NCBI GenBank assembly: GCA_023381645.1
Contig: JAMCRJ010000015.1
Location: 1 to 33,972 of the forward strand
DNA: 33,972 nt
Direction of reading: 5' to 3'
DNA from: Gammaproteobacteria bacterium
GTDB lineage: Bacteria; Pseudomonadota; Gammaproteobacteria; Acidithiobacillales; Acidithiobacillaceae
Shown here: positions 1 to 8,302 of the stretch, piece by piece
Layout of the letters: each line of letters starts with the position of its first letter
How positions within the stretch are numbered: position 1 is the stretch's first letter
Notes under the pieces: generated by a model
The model's database searches: none
Seen by the model: only the letters and a program-made list of their open reading frames with translations
Told to the model about the DNA's origin: nothing
Position numbers and translations under genes: made by a program

Positions 1-87
1 CTTTTTTTGGGGTTATGACTTTCCCATCCATCGAACTCCTACTGTGGCGCGACGCTCAGCATGCCCGCCGGCGATTTGTTGGAGCGC

Positions 88-1491
88 CTACTCCGGAAAC
101 CGTAATTCCACGACAGCCCCCCCGCCTTCCGCATCGCGGATCTGGATCGTCCCACCGTGCGCACCCATGATCGCGGCTGCAATCGCGAGCCCCATCCCGA
201 CGCCACCCGAATCGTCGCGCCGGATGTGGCTGAACCGCCGCGAAATCACCTCGCGCTTCTCAGCCGGTATGCCAGGCCCGTGATCGCGGACCGAGAGCAT
301 CGGGCCGGGCCCGCTCGCCACCATCACGGCGGTGCCGGGGGGTGTGTGAGCGATGGCGTTGTCGATGAGGTTTCGCAGGGCGCGGCCGATGGCGTCCGGG
401 AGGCCGCGCACGGTCGCCGCACCGCGCGCATCATAGACGATAGGCCGGTTGTGCGAAACGGCGAGCGGCGTCATCGCGGCAGCAACGTCGCTCGCGATTT
501 GGCCGAGATCCGCCCGCGCATCCGCCGGAATGTCGAGCGCCGCCGCGCGCGCCATGTCCAGCATCTGATCGACGAGCCGGCTCATGCGCTGGACGTCGCC
601 AAGTAACGCAGCTCGCTCGGCCGAATGGGGCAGGCGCCGGATTCCGAGCGTCAGAATGGCAAGCGGCGTGCGCAATTCGTGTGCCGCATGGCCCGCAAAA
701 TCGCCGAGCATTTGCAGCGTGCCCTCGAGCCGCGCGAGCATGTGATTCACCGCCTGGGTGAGCGCCTGTGCCTCCCAGGATGACGACGTGGTCGCGATAC
801 GCGTGGATGTTTGCGCGGCGTCGATCCGGTTGACAGCGTCGATCGCGGCCTTCAGCGGCTTGAGGGCATGGCGCACAACGCTGAAGTTGAATATCAGCAG
901 CAACAGCGACAGGGCAACAAGCGGGACGATCACATGAAAACGGATCTCGTCCAGGATTACCGGAATGAAAGGCCGCCAGCCGCTGCCCGCAATGGCGACC
1001 GTGATCCACAACGTGCGGCCTCCTACGTCCATCCGGCGTGTGCCGGTAATGAGGAACCGGTCACCCCACGTCTCCCGCTGGGTGCGGATGACGAGGAATG
1101 ACCGCGGCGCGACATCTTCCATCAGCAGGTCGCCGTCATTGTAACGCGCGACGACACGTCCCCCGCGCTCATGGATGATGAACGAACGCAATGTGCCCGG
1201 TGCGATCGACGATCGGAGTGCCGATGGGATCGTCTGCGGCGTTGCCTTACTGTGCGCGTACTGGTCCGCGATGCGATTGGCTTCGGCGCTGATCAGGAGT
1301 TGATCGAGCTCGGGCGTGTTGGTCGCGTACATCCGGACGACGAGCAGCACCTGCAGGATCAGGAACGCTACGGCGACGAAGGCTAGTCGGATCGATATTT
1401 TGAAGAACAGCATGTCGCGCCAGCGTGGGCGTTGGCCACGCTCAGGCGGGGGCTGGGCGGGCGCGGCATTAGCGGCCGGCGCTTTTTTCAT
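88..1491 (-). CDS. two-component sensor histidine kinase (QseC-like class)
   Basis: Membrane-bound sensor kinase that would phosphorylate the response regulator encoded just upstream. From the chosen start (467 residues) there is a basic, proline-rich N-terminus, a first membrane segment at about residues 32-53, a periplasmic sensor region of about 130 residues, a second membrane segment at about 186-206, a HAMP-like linker, the H-box with HELRTPLA (phospho-accepting His near residue 271), and an HATPase domain with RNLIDNAIAHTPPG (N-box), DHGPGIP and GVGMGLAIAAAI (G-boxes). The ATG at 1491 lies inside the end of the regulator gene (23-base overlap), so translation is probably coupled; an internal Met at 1413 is a possible alternative start. 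The signal sensed is unknown. The class is clear; resemblance to QseC/PmrB-type kinases is general only. Confidence 0.9.
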   Translation of the reverse strand: MKKAPAANAAPAQPPPERGQRPRWRDMLFFKISIRLAFVAVAFLILQVLLVVRMYATNTPELDQLLISAEANRIADQYAHSKATPQTIPSALRSSIAPGTLRSFIIHERGGRVVARYNDGDLLMEDVAPRSFLVIRTQRETWGDRFLITGTRRMDVGGRTLWITVAIAGSGWRPFIPVILDEIRFHVIVPLVALSLLLLIFNFSVVRHALKPLKAAIDAVNRIDAAQTSTRIATTSSSWEAQALTQAVNHMLARLEGTLQMLGDFAGHAAHELRTPLAILTLGIRRLPHSAERAALLGDVQRMSRLVDQMLDMARAAALDIPADARADLGQIASDVAAAMTPLAVSHNRPIVYDARGAATVRGLPDAIGRALRNLIDNAIAHTPPGTAVMVASGPGPMLSVRDHGPGIPAEKREVISRRFSHIRRDDSGGVGMGLAIAAAIMGAHGGTIQIRDAEGGGAVVELRFPE

Positions 1492-2164
1492 TTTGTAGAG
1501 GTGTGAGCATGTAGCCGATGCCATGCACCGTATGCAGCGTGACGGCGGCCTGCGCGGCGGCAAGCCTGCGCCTCAGGCGCGAGACCGCCGCTTCGAGTGC
1601 GTTGGGCGTAACTTCGGCAGACAACGCATACAGCGCGTCTTCCAGCGCCCGTTTGGTGACGACGTGGCCGACACGGCGCATCAACCGCTCGAGCAGATCA
1701 AGCTCGCGTGGCGGCACCGCGACCGGCGCGCCGTCGATACGCACCTCCCGCGCTGCGGTGTCGAGCTCCAGGTTCGCCACGGAGAGCGTCACCCCGAGAC
1801 ACGCACCTGGCCTGCGCAGGAGCGCCCGGCAGCGGGCAGCGAGTTCAGGCAAATCGACTGGCTTGACGACGTAGTCGTCAGCGCCCGAATCGAGCCCAAG
1901 CACGCGGTCGTTTGGACCGTCGCGCGCGGTGATGACGAGGATCGGGGTGGTGAGGCCCATGCACCGTGCCGCGCGGATGAACGCGACACCATCGCCGTCG
2001 GGCATCCCGAGGTCGAGCAGCACGAGATCGTGGCCACCCGTCGCGAGCGCCGCGCTCGCATTCGCCAGCGTGCCCGCCGTGTCGACGGTGAAGCCTTCGT
2101 CGCCCAACCCTGCTGCAATCAGCGAGGCGAGCCGGGCGTTATCTTCTGCGAGCAAGACGCGCAT
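1469..2164 (-). CDS. OmpR/PhoB-family response regulator
   Basis: DNA-binding partner of the adjacent kinase, 231 residues. The receiver domain begins MRVLLAEDN, carries the phospho-accepting Asp in LLDLGMPDGDG (about residue 51), the conserved Thr/Ser in VITARD and the Lys in YVVKPVD. A winged-helix Trans_Reg_C domain occupies the second half, with the usual TVHGIGYML ending. The ATG at 2164 begins exactly at the conserved receiver motif; no good ribosome-binding site precedes it. It is divergent from the exported rubrerythrin gene, so it may control that gene and the cytochrome b gene as well as itself; this is inference from position. Confidence 0.9.
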   Translation of the reverse strand: MRVLLAEDNARLASLIAAGLGDEGFTVDTAGTLANASAALATGGHDLVLLDLGMPDGDGVAFIRAARCMGLTTPILVITARDGPNDRVLGLDSGADDYVVKPVDLPELAARCRALLRRPGACLGVTLSVANLELDTAAREVRIDGAPVAVPPRELDLLERLMRRVGHVVTKRALEDALYALSAEVTPNALEAAVSRLRRRLAAAQAAVTLHTVHGIGYMLTPLQNEKSAGR

Positions 2165-2330
2165 AATAGTGCATATCGGTTCCGATTGCCGGGCGTTTGC
2201 GCCCATTGATCATCCTGATCTTTGGATTATTCCGATACCATGCGCTTTCGGCAAGCGCCAATATCAAAATGTATCGCCGCTAGCGCGACGCCAGGTAGGT
2301 CGGGCTGGCGAACGCATGTGCAGACTGAAT

Positions 2331-2361
2331 CCTGACCGCCTGCTTCGAATTTTTGGTCAGG
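2331..2361 (+). promoter_or_regulatory. inverted repeat in the divergent spacer
   Basis: A 7-base inverted repeat, CCTGACC ... GGTCAGG with a 17-base centre, followed on the plus strand by TTTTC. It lies in the 271-base spacer between the response regulator and the exported ferritin-like gene, 75 bases before the latter's start. It could be an operator or an RNA hairpin in the leader; the sequence does not decide. I see no convincing -35/-10 pair elsewhere in the spacer. Confidence 0.35.
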
Positions 2362-2435
2362 TTTTCGTCAAGCCCGCAGCGCATCATGGCATCGTCGTCG
2401 ATCCGGCGACGTCGACCCAAAACGGAGTACTACCG

Positions 2436-2915
2436 ATGAAACACGTATCGATTGGCTTGTCCGCCATTGCGGTGGCTGTAATGGCATTTTCGGCGCCCGC
2501 CGCATTCGCGGAGCCGCAGCTCAAGCCGCAGACGAAGCAGAACCTTGAAGCCGCGATGCACGGCGAGGCGTATGCCCATCTCAAGTACAAGGCATACGCG
2601 GACGCAGCGCGCAAGAATGGTCATCCCGAGCTCGCGCGGGTGTTCGATGAAACGGCGAACGTCGAGGCGAACGAGCATTTCGCAAGCGAAGCGGCTGCGC
2701 TCGGGCTGGCGAAAAGCGAACGCGCGAATCTGCTCGACAGCATGGCCGGGGAGCATTACGAGAACACGAAGATGTACGTGAAGTTCGCAAAGCAGGCCGA
2801 AGCGGCAGGCGACACCAAGGTGGCGGGATTGTTCCGCGAGATCGCAACAGACGAAGGCGATCATTACGAAAAGTACAAGGCGGAACTCGACAAGCTGCAG
2901 ACATCAGCGCAATGA
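2436..2915 (+). CDS. exported rubrerythrin/ferritin-like diiron protein
   Basis: 159-residue protein with an apparent Sec signal peptide (MKHVSIGLSAIAVAV..., cleavage near AFA-EP at about residue 23), then one four-helix ferritin-like domain. Likely metal ligands appear as Glu/His pairs on successive helices: GEAYAHLKY, DETANVEANEHF and DEGDHYEKY. It lacks the C-terminal rubredoxin domain of classical rubrerythrins. Related proteins reduce peroxide or handle iron; here the protein would act in the periplasm. GGAG lies about 10 bases before the ATG. Its place between a two-component system and a cytochrome b suggests a role in periplasmic redox stress, with the cytochrome as a conceivable electron donor; that link is inference. 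Confidence 0.85.
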   Translation: MKHVSIGLSAIAVAVMAFSAPAAFAEPQLKPQTKQNLEAAMHGEAYAHLKYKAYADAARKNGHPELARVFDETANVEANEHFASEAAALGLAKSERANLLDSMAGEHYENTKMYVKFAKQAEAAGDTKVAGLFREIATDEGDHYEKYKAELDKLQTSAQ

Positions 2916-3105
2916 GGTGGTGGCGTGCATGCATCGGCGGCCCACGGCACGAAGATGGACTGGACATGATGATGCACGCCGACCCGCGCAAGGGCGAAGC
3001 GGCGACGTCCGCTCCGTTGGCGAGCTAGGGCGCGCGTCAATCCTGCTCGCCTGAAACCCACCTGTACCGTCGGCTTTCAGAGATACCGTTCAGATCGAGG
3101 AAACG

Positions 3106-3837
3106 ATGATGAACCATACTTCTGCCCCCCACGCCGGCAGTGAACCAAGCGCTTCCGGAAAAATCCGGATACTGGTTTGGGACGCGCCAGTGCGCGTGTT
3201 CCACTGGCTGATGGTAGCCTCGTTCGCGGGGGCCTGGCTTACCGCCGAAGCGGAGCAGTGGAGCTTCGCGCACGCGGCGCTTGGCTACACGATGGTAGGG
3301 CTGGTCGCGTTTCGGATCGTCTGGGGGCTGGGGGGGACGCGGTACGCGCGGTTTTCCGCATTCGTGCGCTCGCCGGCGGCGGTTTTACGCTATGTCGCAA
3401 GTCTGATTTGGCGACGCCCAGAGCGGTACCTCGGACACAACCCGGCGGGCGCGATCGCGATCATCGCGATGTTGCTCCTCACATTGGTTATTGGCGTGAC
3501 CGGCTGGGCCCAGTATCACGGCGCGGGCGGGGAAGGGTTCGAGGAATGGCACGAGGGTGCGGCCAACGCGATGCTGGCGCTCGTGGCCATTCACGTCACG
3601 GCGGTGGTCGGCAGCAGCCTGCTGCACCGGGAGAACCTGATCGGTGCAATGCTAACAGGCTACAAGTGGGGCCACGCATCCGATGGCATCCGATCCGCGC
3701 GCTGGAGCTTGGCGGTCGCGCTGCTCGTGGCGGCGCTCGGGTGGTGGTGGATGCAGTGGCAGTCGACGCCGCAGCCGGGGCCGGCGGATTCACCCTCCAC
3801 GGCGTCTGCCCCAATGCATGCAGACGAAGACGATTAA
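3106..3837 (+). CDS. cytochrome b561-type membrane protein
   Basis: 243-residue integral membrane protein of the bacterial cytochrome b561 / Ni-hydrogenase b-type class. Four core helices carry candidate haem-ligand histidines: VFHWLM (helix 1), FAHAALGY (helix 2), EEWHEGA and AIHVTAVV (helices 3-4). A fifth hydrophobic stretch near the C-terminus (LLVAALGWWWMQW) is followed by a short acidic tail. GAGG sits 5 bases before ATG 3106; the next codon is also ATG, so the start may be 3109. Proteins of this class pass electrons between the quinone pool and periplasmic partners. In related clusters I recall a dihaem cytochrome c and a SHP haem protein alongside; neither is present here, and the only exported redox protein nearby is the ferritin-like protein. 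The 190 bases upstream (2916-3105) hold no gene I can support. Confidence 0.85.
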   Translation: MMNHTSAPHAGSEPSASGKIRILVWDAPVRVFHWLMVASFAGAWLTAEAEQWSFAHAALGYTMVGLVAFRIVWGLGGTRYARFSAFVRSPAAVLRYVASLIWRRPERYLGHNPAGAIAIIAMLLLTLVIGVTGWAQYHGAGGEGFEEWHEGAANAMLALVAIHVTAVVGSSLLHRENLIGAMLTGYKWGHASDGIRSARWSLAVALLVAALGWWWMQWQSTPQPGPADSPSTASAPMHADEDD

Positions 3838-3901
3838 CGGTCATCAAACGAGCGAAGGCAAATACGTCGGCTGGATGCGATAACTAGATGCCATGCGCTC
3901 C

Positions 3902-4144
3902 TCACAAGCTGAAATACAAAGCAAGCAATGGCACCAGATTGAGCAGGAGTATACCGATCTTATAGACGGCCATTCCGGCGTAATGGACGGCGTCAAAAGT
4001 TTCGGATGATAGCTTGAACCAACGGCTATGCAGCCTGTACATCCAGTCATGGGCCCAGATGAACGCACCAGCCCAAATAAGGAGTAACGCATAGTTAATG
4101 CCAAGGGACCAAAGCAGAACGGTCTCCATTTCCTTTGCGTGCAT
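3902..4144 (-). CDS. small two-helix membrane protein (DUF6868-like)
   Basis: 80-residue protein with two hydrophobic segments, LLWSLGINYALLLIWAGAF and MAVYKIGILLLNLVPLLALY, joined by a polar loop with HDWMYRLHSRWFKLS and FDAVHYAG. This pattern matches small conserved proteins I know as DUF6868; no function is established. ATG 4144 is chosen because GAGGTG lies just upstream, whereas the ATG five codons later has no room for a ribosome-binding site. The gene faces away from apt and towards the cytochrome b gene. Base composition is closer to the downstream chromosome than to the GC-rich block on its left. Confidence 0.75.
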   Translation of the reverse strand: MHAKEMETVLLWSLGINYALLLIWAGAFIWAHDWMYRLHSRWFKLSSETFDAVHYAGMAVYKIGILLLNLVPLLALYFSL

Positions 4145-4460
4145 GACACACCTCGCGCCGCAGAAATTGCCGTTGTAACACTTTACACAGGCCATGGAAC
4201 AGCTACACCTCCAACGCAATTTGGGCAGCATACTTACCGCACCATCCATATGCCCCAGTGCGTCAAGTGACCCCAAAAGCACCTGCTACTCATCCGCGTC
4301 GTTAGTACTCACTTCTGTCGTAGAATCTACTACGGCTCATAGCATTACACAATCCAACCCGTGATTCTGCAGTATCAAACGGCTTTTCTTGGAAGACCCC
4401 CACCACTGAGCTACCCACCCCCCCTTCCCCTATGGCAGAATGCACATAAAAGGAGCGCCC
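4145..4460. other. 316-base spacer, no supported gene
   Basis: Separates the divergent DUF6868-like gene and apt. It contains a short palindrome, GTAGA-A-TCTAC (about 4319-4329), and a C-rich run before apt. Promoters for both flanking genes are expected here but I cannot assign -35/-10 elements with confidence. A stretch around 4398-4435 resembles a tRNA D-arm on the minus strand, but there is no matching T-arm or acceptor stem. Confidence 0.5.
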
Positions 4461-5030
4461 ATGACCCACACCGATAGCCACAGCAGCACCTACCCCCTCC
4501 ACATCAACGGGGTGCAGCGCCACCTCCCCCTTTTTAAAGTGCAACCGGACCTGGCCATCGCCGTCCTCAACATTCTCGGCGATACGGAACTGACTGAGGC
4601 TGCAGCCCACGCCCTGAACGGGCGCATGGCGGACATCTCCTATGATGTGATCGTCACTGCGGAGGCCAAGAGTATTCCCCTGGCCTACGCCCTGTCGGTG
4701 CACAGTGGGCGCCCGTATATCGTCCTGCGCAAGAACTACAAGTCCTACATGGGCGAGGCCTTGTCCACGGAGACCCTGTCCATCACCACCGGCAAGCCCC
4801 AGACCCTGTATCTGGATGCCAAAGATCGCACAACGATCAGCGGCAGGCGGGTGGTGCTGGTGGATGATGTGGTGAGCACCGGCTCGACCCTGGCGGCCAT
4901 GCGCGCACTTATGGCGCAAGCCGAGGCGGAGATTGCCGCCGTCGCGGCCATCTGTACGGAAGGCGATATGGCCCAGTGGTCGGAAGTGATCGCCCTGGCG
5001 CACCTGCCGCTCTTTCCACTCTCCGCATAG
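4461..5030 (+). CDS. apt: adenine phosphoribosyltransferase-type PRTase
   Basis: 189-residue type I phosphoribosyltransferase. The PRPP-binding loop is VVLVDDVVSTGSTLAAM (about residues 133-149), and the substrate-side segment VIVTAEAKSIPLAYAL fits adenine PRTases. The reaction is adenine + PRPP to AMP + PPi, in the cytoplasm. AGGAG lies 6 bases before ATG 4461; an upstream in-frame ATG (4440) lacks a site and is not used. The gene ends 10 bases before sat-cysC, so the two are very probably co-transcribed. AMP and PPi, the products, are also nucleotides of the sulfite/APS/ATP-sulfurylase route, which makes the pairing notable. Hypoxanthine or xanthine PRTase activity cannot be excluded from sequence. 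Confidence 0.85.
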   Translation: MTHTDSHSSTYPLHINGVQRHLPLFKVQPDLAIAVLNILGDTELTEAAAHALNGRMADISYDVIVTAEAKSIPLAYALSVHSGRPYIVLRKNYKSYMGEALSTETLSITTGKPQTLYLDAKDRTTISGRRVVLVDDVVSTGSTLAAMRALMAQAEAEIAAVAAICTEGDMAQWSEVIALAHLPLFPLSA

Positions 5031-5040
5031 GGACCCGCCC

Positions 5041-6714
5041 ATGTCCACCCTACCGGTTCATGTACTGACGGCGCGCCAGCGCTGCGACCTAGAGCTGTTG
5101 CTGACCGGCGCTTTTGCCCCATTGGAGGGTTACCTGGACGCAGCGGACTGGCAGTCCGTGCTGCAACACATGCGTCTGGGTAACGGCGCGCTTTGGCCCA
5201 TTCCCGTGGTGCTTGATGTCGGCGCGGCGCTCGGCCAATCTTTGGCGGCAGGGGATACTTTGCGACTGGAGCGCAGTGACGGTACCCCCATCGGCTCTGT
5301 TGCCGTCAGCGCCTGCTATCGTCCGGATAAACTGCTGGAGGCCGCAGCGGTTTATGGGACGACCGATTCCAGCCATCCGGGTGTGGCCGAGTTGCTGGCG
5401 CGTGGCCCTTACTATGTGGCAGGGCGCGTGTCGGCTTGGGATGCGGACACCCTGACTCGCGCTGCCGCCGTCGAATTTCCGCCCGAGTATCAGACCCCGG
5501 CCATGCTGCAAAGGCACTGGAGTAGAACGCATCCGGTTGTCGCCTTTCAGACCCGCAACCCGCTCCATCACGCCCACATTGCCGTGACTCAGGCGGGATT
5601 GGAACAGGCGGGTGCGGGCGCGCGCCTGCTGCTGCATCCGGCTATCGGCCCCACCAAGCCCGGTGATGTGGAGGCATCCTACCGCATGCGCGTGTATCGT
5701 GCGGTGCTGGGCCATTATCCGGAAACGACCGCCCTGCTCTCGCCCCTGCCCTTGGCCATGCGTATGGCCGGCCCACGGGAGGCGCTCTGGCACGCGCTGA
5801 TTCGCCGCAATTATGGCGCCACCCATTTCATCATCGGTCGTGGTCACGCCGACCCTGGCACAGCGGCGGGCGGTCTGTTCTACCCGGCCTTTGCGGCACA
5901 GGAGCTTTTTGCCCGGCATGCCGACGAGATGGGCATTGCCGGCATTTTCCTGCCCGAGTATGCGTATTCCCGGACCCGGCGCCGTTATGTGCCGGTGGAA
6001 GAGGCCAACGGCGAGGCCCTGGCGGGCATTTCCGGTACGGAGTTGCGGCGGCGACTGGCCAGCCGGGAGGACATCCCCGAGTGGTTCTCCCCGCCGGAGG
6101 TCATTCAGATATTGCGCCAGGCCTACCGCGGCGCGGACCGGCGCGGACTGGTCATCTGGTTTACCGGACTGTCTGCCAGCGGCAAAAGCACTCTGGCGGG
6201 GATGCTGGCGCGCACTCTGGAAGCGGATGATGAGCGCGCCGTGACCCTGCTGGATGGCGATGTGGTGCGGCGTTTTCTGTCCAAAGGTTTGAATTTCAGC
6301 CGCGAAGACCGCGACGAGAATATCCGCCGCATCGGCTTCGTCGCCAGTCTGGTGGCACGCCACGGCGGCATTGCGGTGGTCGCCGCCATTTCGCCCTATC
6401 GTCAGGCCCGGGCCGATGCGCGTCGTCTGGTGGAAGAAGCCGGTGGTCTATTTATCGAAGTCCATGTGGCCACCCCGCTGGAGGTCTGTGCCGAGCGCGA
6501 TCCCAAAGGCCTTTATGCCAAGGCCATGCGCGGCGAAATCACCGGCTTTACGGGTGTGGACGACCCCTACGAGGCGCCGGAGCATGCGGAGTGTGTACTG
6601 GACGCCAGCCTGCAAAAGCCGCCGACAGCGTTGGCAATGCTGATGGGAGTGCTGCGCAGCTTGGGCGCGGTGACAGACAAGCCGTTGGTGATCGAGGCGC
6701 GCAAAGAGGCATGA
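5041..6714 (+). CDS. sat-cysC: bifunctional ATP sulfurylase / APS kinase
   Basis: 557-residue fusion. Residues 1-360 are ATP sulfurylase: a PUA-like N-terminus (LLLTGAFAPLEGYL) and the nucleotide-binding QTRNPLHHAH motif. Residues about 370-540 are APS kinase with P-loop GLSASGKST, LDGDVVRRFL, the DENIRRIGFVA segment and DPKGLYAKA. The enzyme makes APS from sulfate and ATP and then PAPS; in sulfur oxidisers ATP sulfurylase can also run backwards to make ATP from APS and PPi. Two motif deviations are visible: GRGHADPG where the family normally has GRDHAGxG, and an Ala in the P-loop where GLSGSGKS is usual. The gene follows apt by 10 bases. A fused Sat-CysC is known in chemolithotrophs, and the domain assignment is secure. 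Confidence 0.93.
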   Translation: MSTLPVHVLTARQRCDLELLLTGAFAPLEGYLDAADWQSVLQHMRLGNGALWPIPVVLDVGAALGQSLAAGDTLRLERSDGTPIGSVAVSACYRPDKLLEAAAVYGTTDSSHPGVAELLARGPYYVAGRVSAWDADTLTRAAAVEFPPEYQTPAMLQRHWSRTHPVVAFQTRNPLHHAHIAVTQAGLEQAGAGARLLLHPAIGPTKPGDVEASYRMRVYRAVLGHYPETTALLSPLPLAMRMAGPREALWHALIRRNYGATHFIIGRGHADPGTAAGGLFYPAFAAQELFARHADEMGIAGIFLPEYAYSRTRRRYVPVEEANGEALAGISGTELRRRLASREDIPEWFSPPEVIQILRQAYRGADRRGLVIWFTGLSASGKSTLAGMLARTLEADDERAVTLLDGDVVRRFLSKGLNFSREDRDENIRRIGFVASLVARHGGIAVVAAISPYRQARADARRLVEEAGGLFIEVHVATPLEVCAERDPKGLYAKAMRGEITGFTGVDDPYEAPEHAECVLDASLQKPPTALAMLMGVLRSLGAVTDKPLVIEARKEA

Positions 6715-6749
6715 GCATGTTGCCAGTGCGCGTGGCTTAGCTTCGACAG

Positions 6750-8276
6750 ATGGACACCTTGCAACTCGCCGCCACCGCCCAGTGTTTGGACCGCCAACTC
6801 GCGCGGCAGGCCATCCAGGGCGTCAGCGATGCGCCAGGTGGGATTTATCTGCACACCGCCAAAGCACATCTTGCGCTGATCGCGCAGCGCGCCCCTCTGG
6901 GGCTCTGGCAGGATACCGCATTCCATAAGTCGGACGCATTAACCACTTGGAGCAGTCCGCTCAATCAGCGTTTGGCGGGTTTTCGCATTCAGCGCATCAG
7001 CGTGCCCTGGGCGGATCGCATCGTGCGCATGGATTGCCGCCGCGTTCATATCAGCAAGCGGGTGGATGAGGTCAGTCTGATTGCCGAATGCTTTGGCGGA
7101 CGCGGCAATATCGCCCTGCTCGACGCGACGCAGCATATTCGCTGGGCTTGGCGCTGGGACAGTCTCGACGGCAAGGCCACGCCGCGCTTCCTGCCCGGCG
7201 TGGTATATGTACCGCCGGAAGATAGTCTGCCCTTTGCCCAGCCCTTACCGAGTGCCGCCGCCTGGCTGCGCCGCGTCGCACCCCGTTATCGCCCGCAGCA
7301 CACAGCCGAGCAGCAGGCCATGCAGGAGGCCTGGTCGCAGCGCGCAGATCCCTGCGCGCCCTGGTGGCGGTCTTCGGCGGAAGCCGATCAGCCCGTTCTT
7401 TACCCCGTGCCCCTACCCGACTGGGCACCGATGCAGGAGATTCCGGCTCAGGAAGCGCTGCGCTTTGTGCCCCCCGCCGCACACCCGGCGCCCTCAGCAC
7501 AGGATCGGACCCTGGGCTTGCAGCGGGAGCGTCTGCAACACCGCATCCAGAAAATGCGCCAGGACATGGCGCGCTGGGATGACCCGGAGGTGTATCGTAC
7601 CCAGGCCTTCGCCCTCTTCGCCCTGCCCGACACGATGGCGTCAGACACTCAGATCAGCGCCCCAGACCACACCAGCGCAGCAGGAGCGCTCCTGACTATT
7701 GCCGTAACGCCGGGCAAGTTTCTGCACCAGCAGGCGCAGTGGTATATGCAGCAGGCGCAACGCAGTCAGCGCGCACAGCGGGAAATCACCAGCCGCCTGC
7801 AAGAGGCAGAGAAGCTGCTGCAACGACTTGCGGGTAGCAAATTACAGCCACCGTCCGTGGACGGTTCGGCAACCCACACGTCGCCCACGTCAAGAAGCCC
7901 GGCAAAAAAAGGGAAACCGGAGGATGCCACATTCAGTCAAACCGTCATCGACGACTTCACGATCCTCTGGGGTAAAAATGCCAGGGAGAATGACCGCCTG
8001 ACCTTCCGCACCGCCAAACCTTGGGACCTGTGGTTTCATATTCAGGATTTGGGCGGCAGCCATGTGGTGTTGCGCCGGGAGAATGGTCAGACGCCGGTGC
8101 CCGAGCCGGTGCTCGCCGCCACCGCACGCATTGCCCTGCAGCAAAGCCAGTCCCGCGCCATCAGCGGCGAGGTGGACTGGACGGAAATCCGCCATGTCCA
8201 CCGTAAACCGAGCGGCGGCCCCGGACAGGTGACCTACCGCCACTTTCAGAGCATCCGGGTACGCCGCGACGGCTGA
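6750..8276 (+). CDS. NFACT-family (RqcH/Fbp-like) RNA-binding protein
   Basis: 508 residues. An NFACT-N-type N-terminal region (GIYLHTAKAHLALIAQRAP ... GRGNIALLD ... RFLPGVVYVPP) is followed by a coiled-coil middle (about 330-370, Gln/Arg/Leu-rich) and a C-terminal NFACT-R/DUF814 domain with WFHIQDLGGSHVVLRR and VTYRHFQSIRVRR. Bacterial members (RqcH) bind stalled 50S subunits and add alanine tails to arrested nascent chains; others were first named fibronectin-binding proteins. Its start, ATG 6750, has only a weak upstream purine stretch. It lies 35 bases after sat-cysC, possibly in the same transcript. Family membership is firm; whether this copy is an active ribosome-quality-control factor is inference. 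Confidence 0.85.
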   Translation: MDTLQLAATAQCLDRQLARQAIQGVSDAPGGIYLHTAKAHLALIAQRAPLGLWQDTAFHKSDALTTWSSPLNQRLAGFRIQRISVPWADRIVRMDCRRVHISKRVDEVSLIAECFGGRGNIALLDATQHIRWAWRWDSLDGKATPRFLPGVVYVPPEDSLPFAQPLPSAAAWLRRVAPRYRPQHTAEQQAMQEAWSQRADPCAPWWRSSAEADQPVLYPVPLPDWAPMQEIPAQEALRFVPPAAHPAPSAQDRTLGLQRERLQHRIQKMRQDMARWDDPEVYRTQAFALFALPDTMASDTQISAPDHTSAAGALLTIAVTPGKFLHQQAQWYMQQAQRSQRAQREITSRLQEAEKLLQRLAGSKLQPPSVDGSATHTSPTSRSPAKKGKPEDATFSQTVIDDFTILWGKNARENDRLTFRTAKPWDLWFHIQDLGGSHVVLRRENGQTPVPEPVLAATARIALQQSQSRAISGEVDWTEIRHVHRKPSGGPGQVTYRHFQSIRVRRDG

Positions 8277-8302
8277 CTGGCCATCGTGCCTGAGAAGAAC
8301 CT

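Noticed and set aside
2916..3105. Short open frames between the ferritin-like gene and the cytochrome b gene
   Set aside because: At most about 42 codons, with no clear ribosome-binding site or recognisable sequence.
4398..4435. tRNA-like D-arm (GTAGCTCAGTGGTGG on the minus strand)
   Set aside because: No T-arm, anticodon stem or acceptor stem of the right spacing follows; D-stem pairing needs several G-U pairs.
4302..5048. 248-codon minus-strand frame over apt
   Set aside because: Antisense to a recognised gene; its C-terminal part covers the spacer but matches nothing I know.
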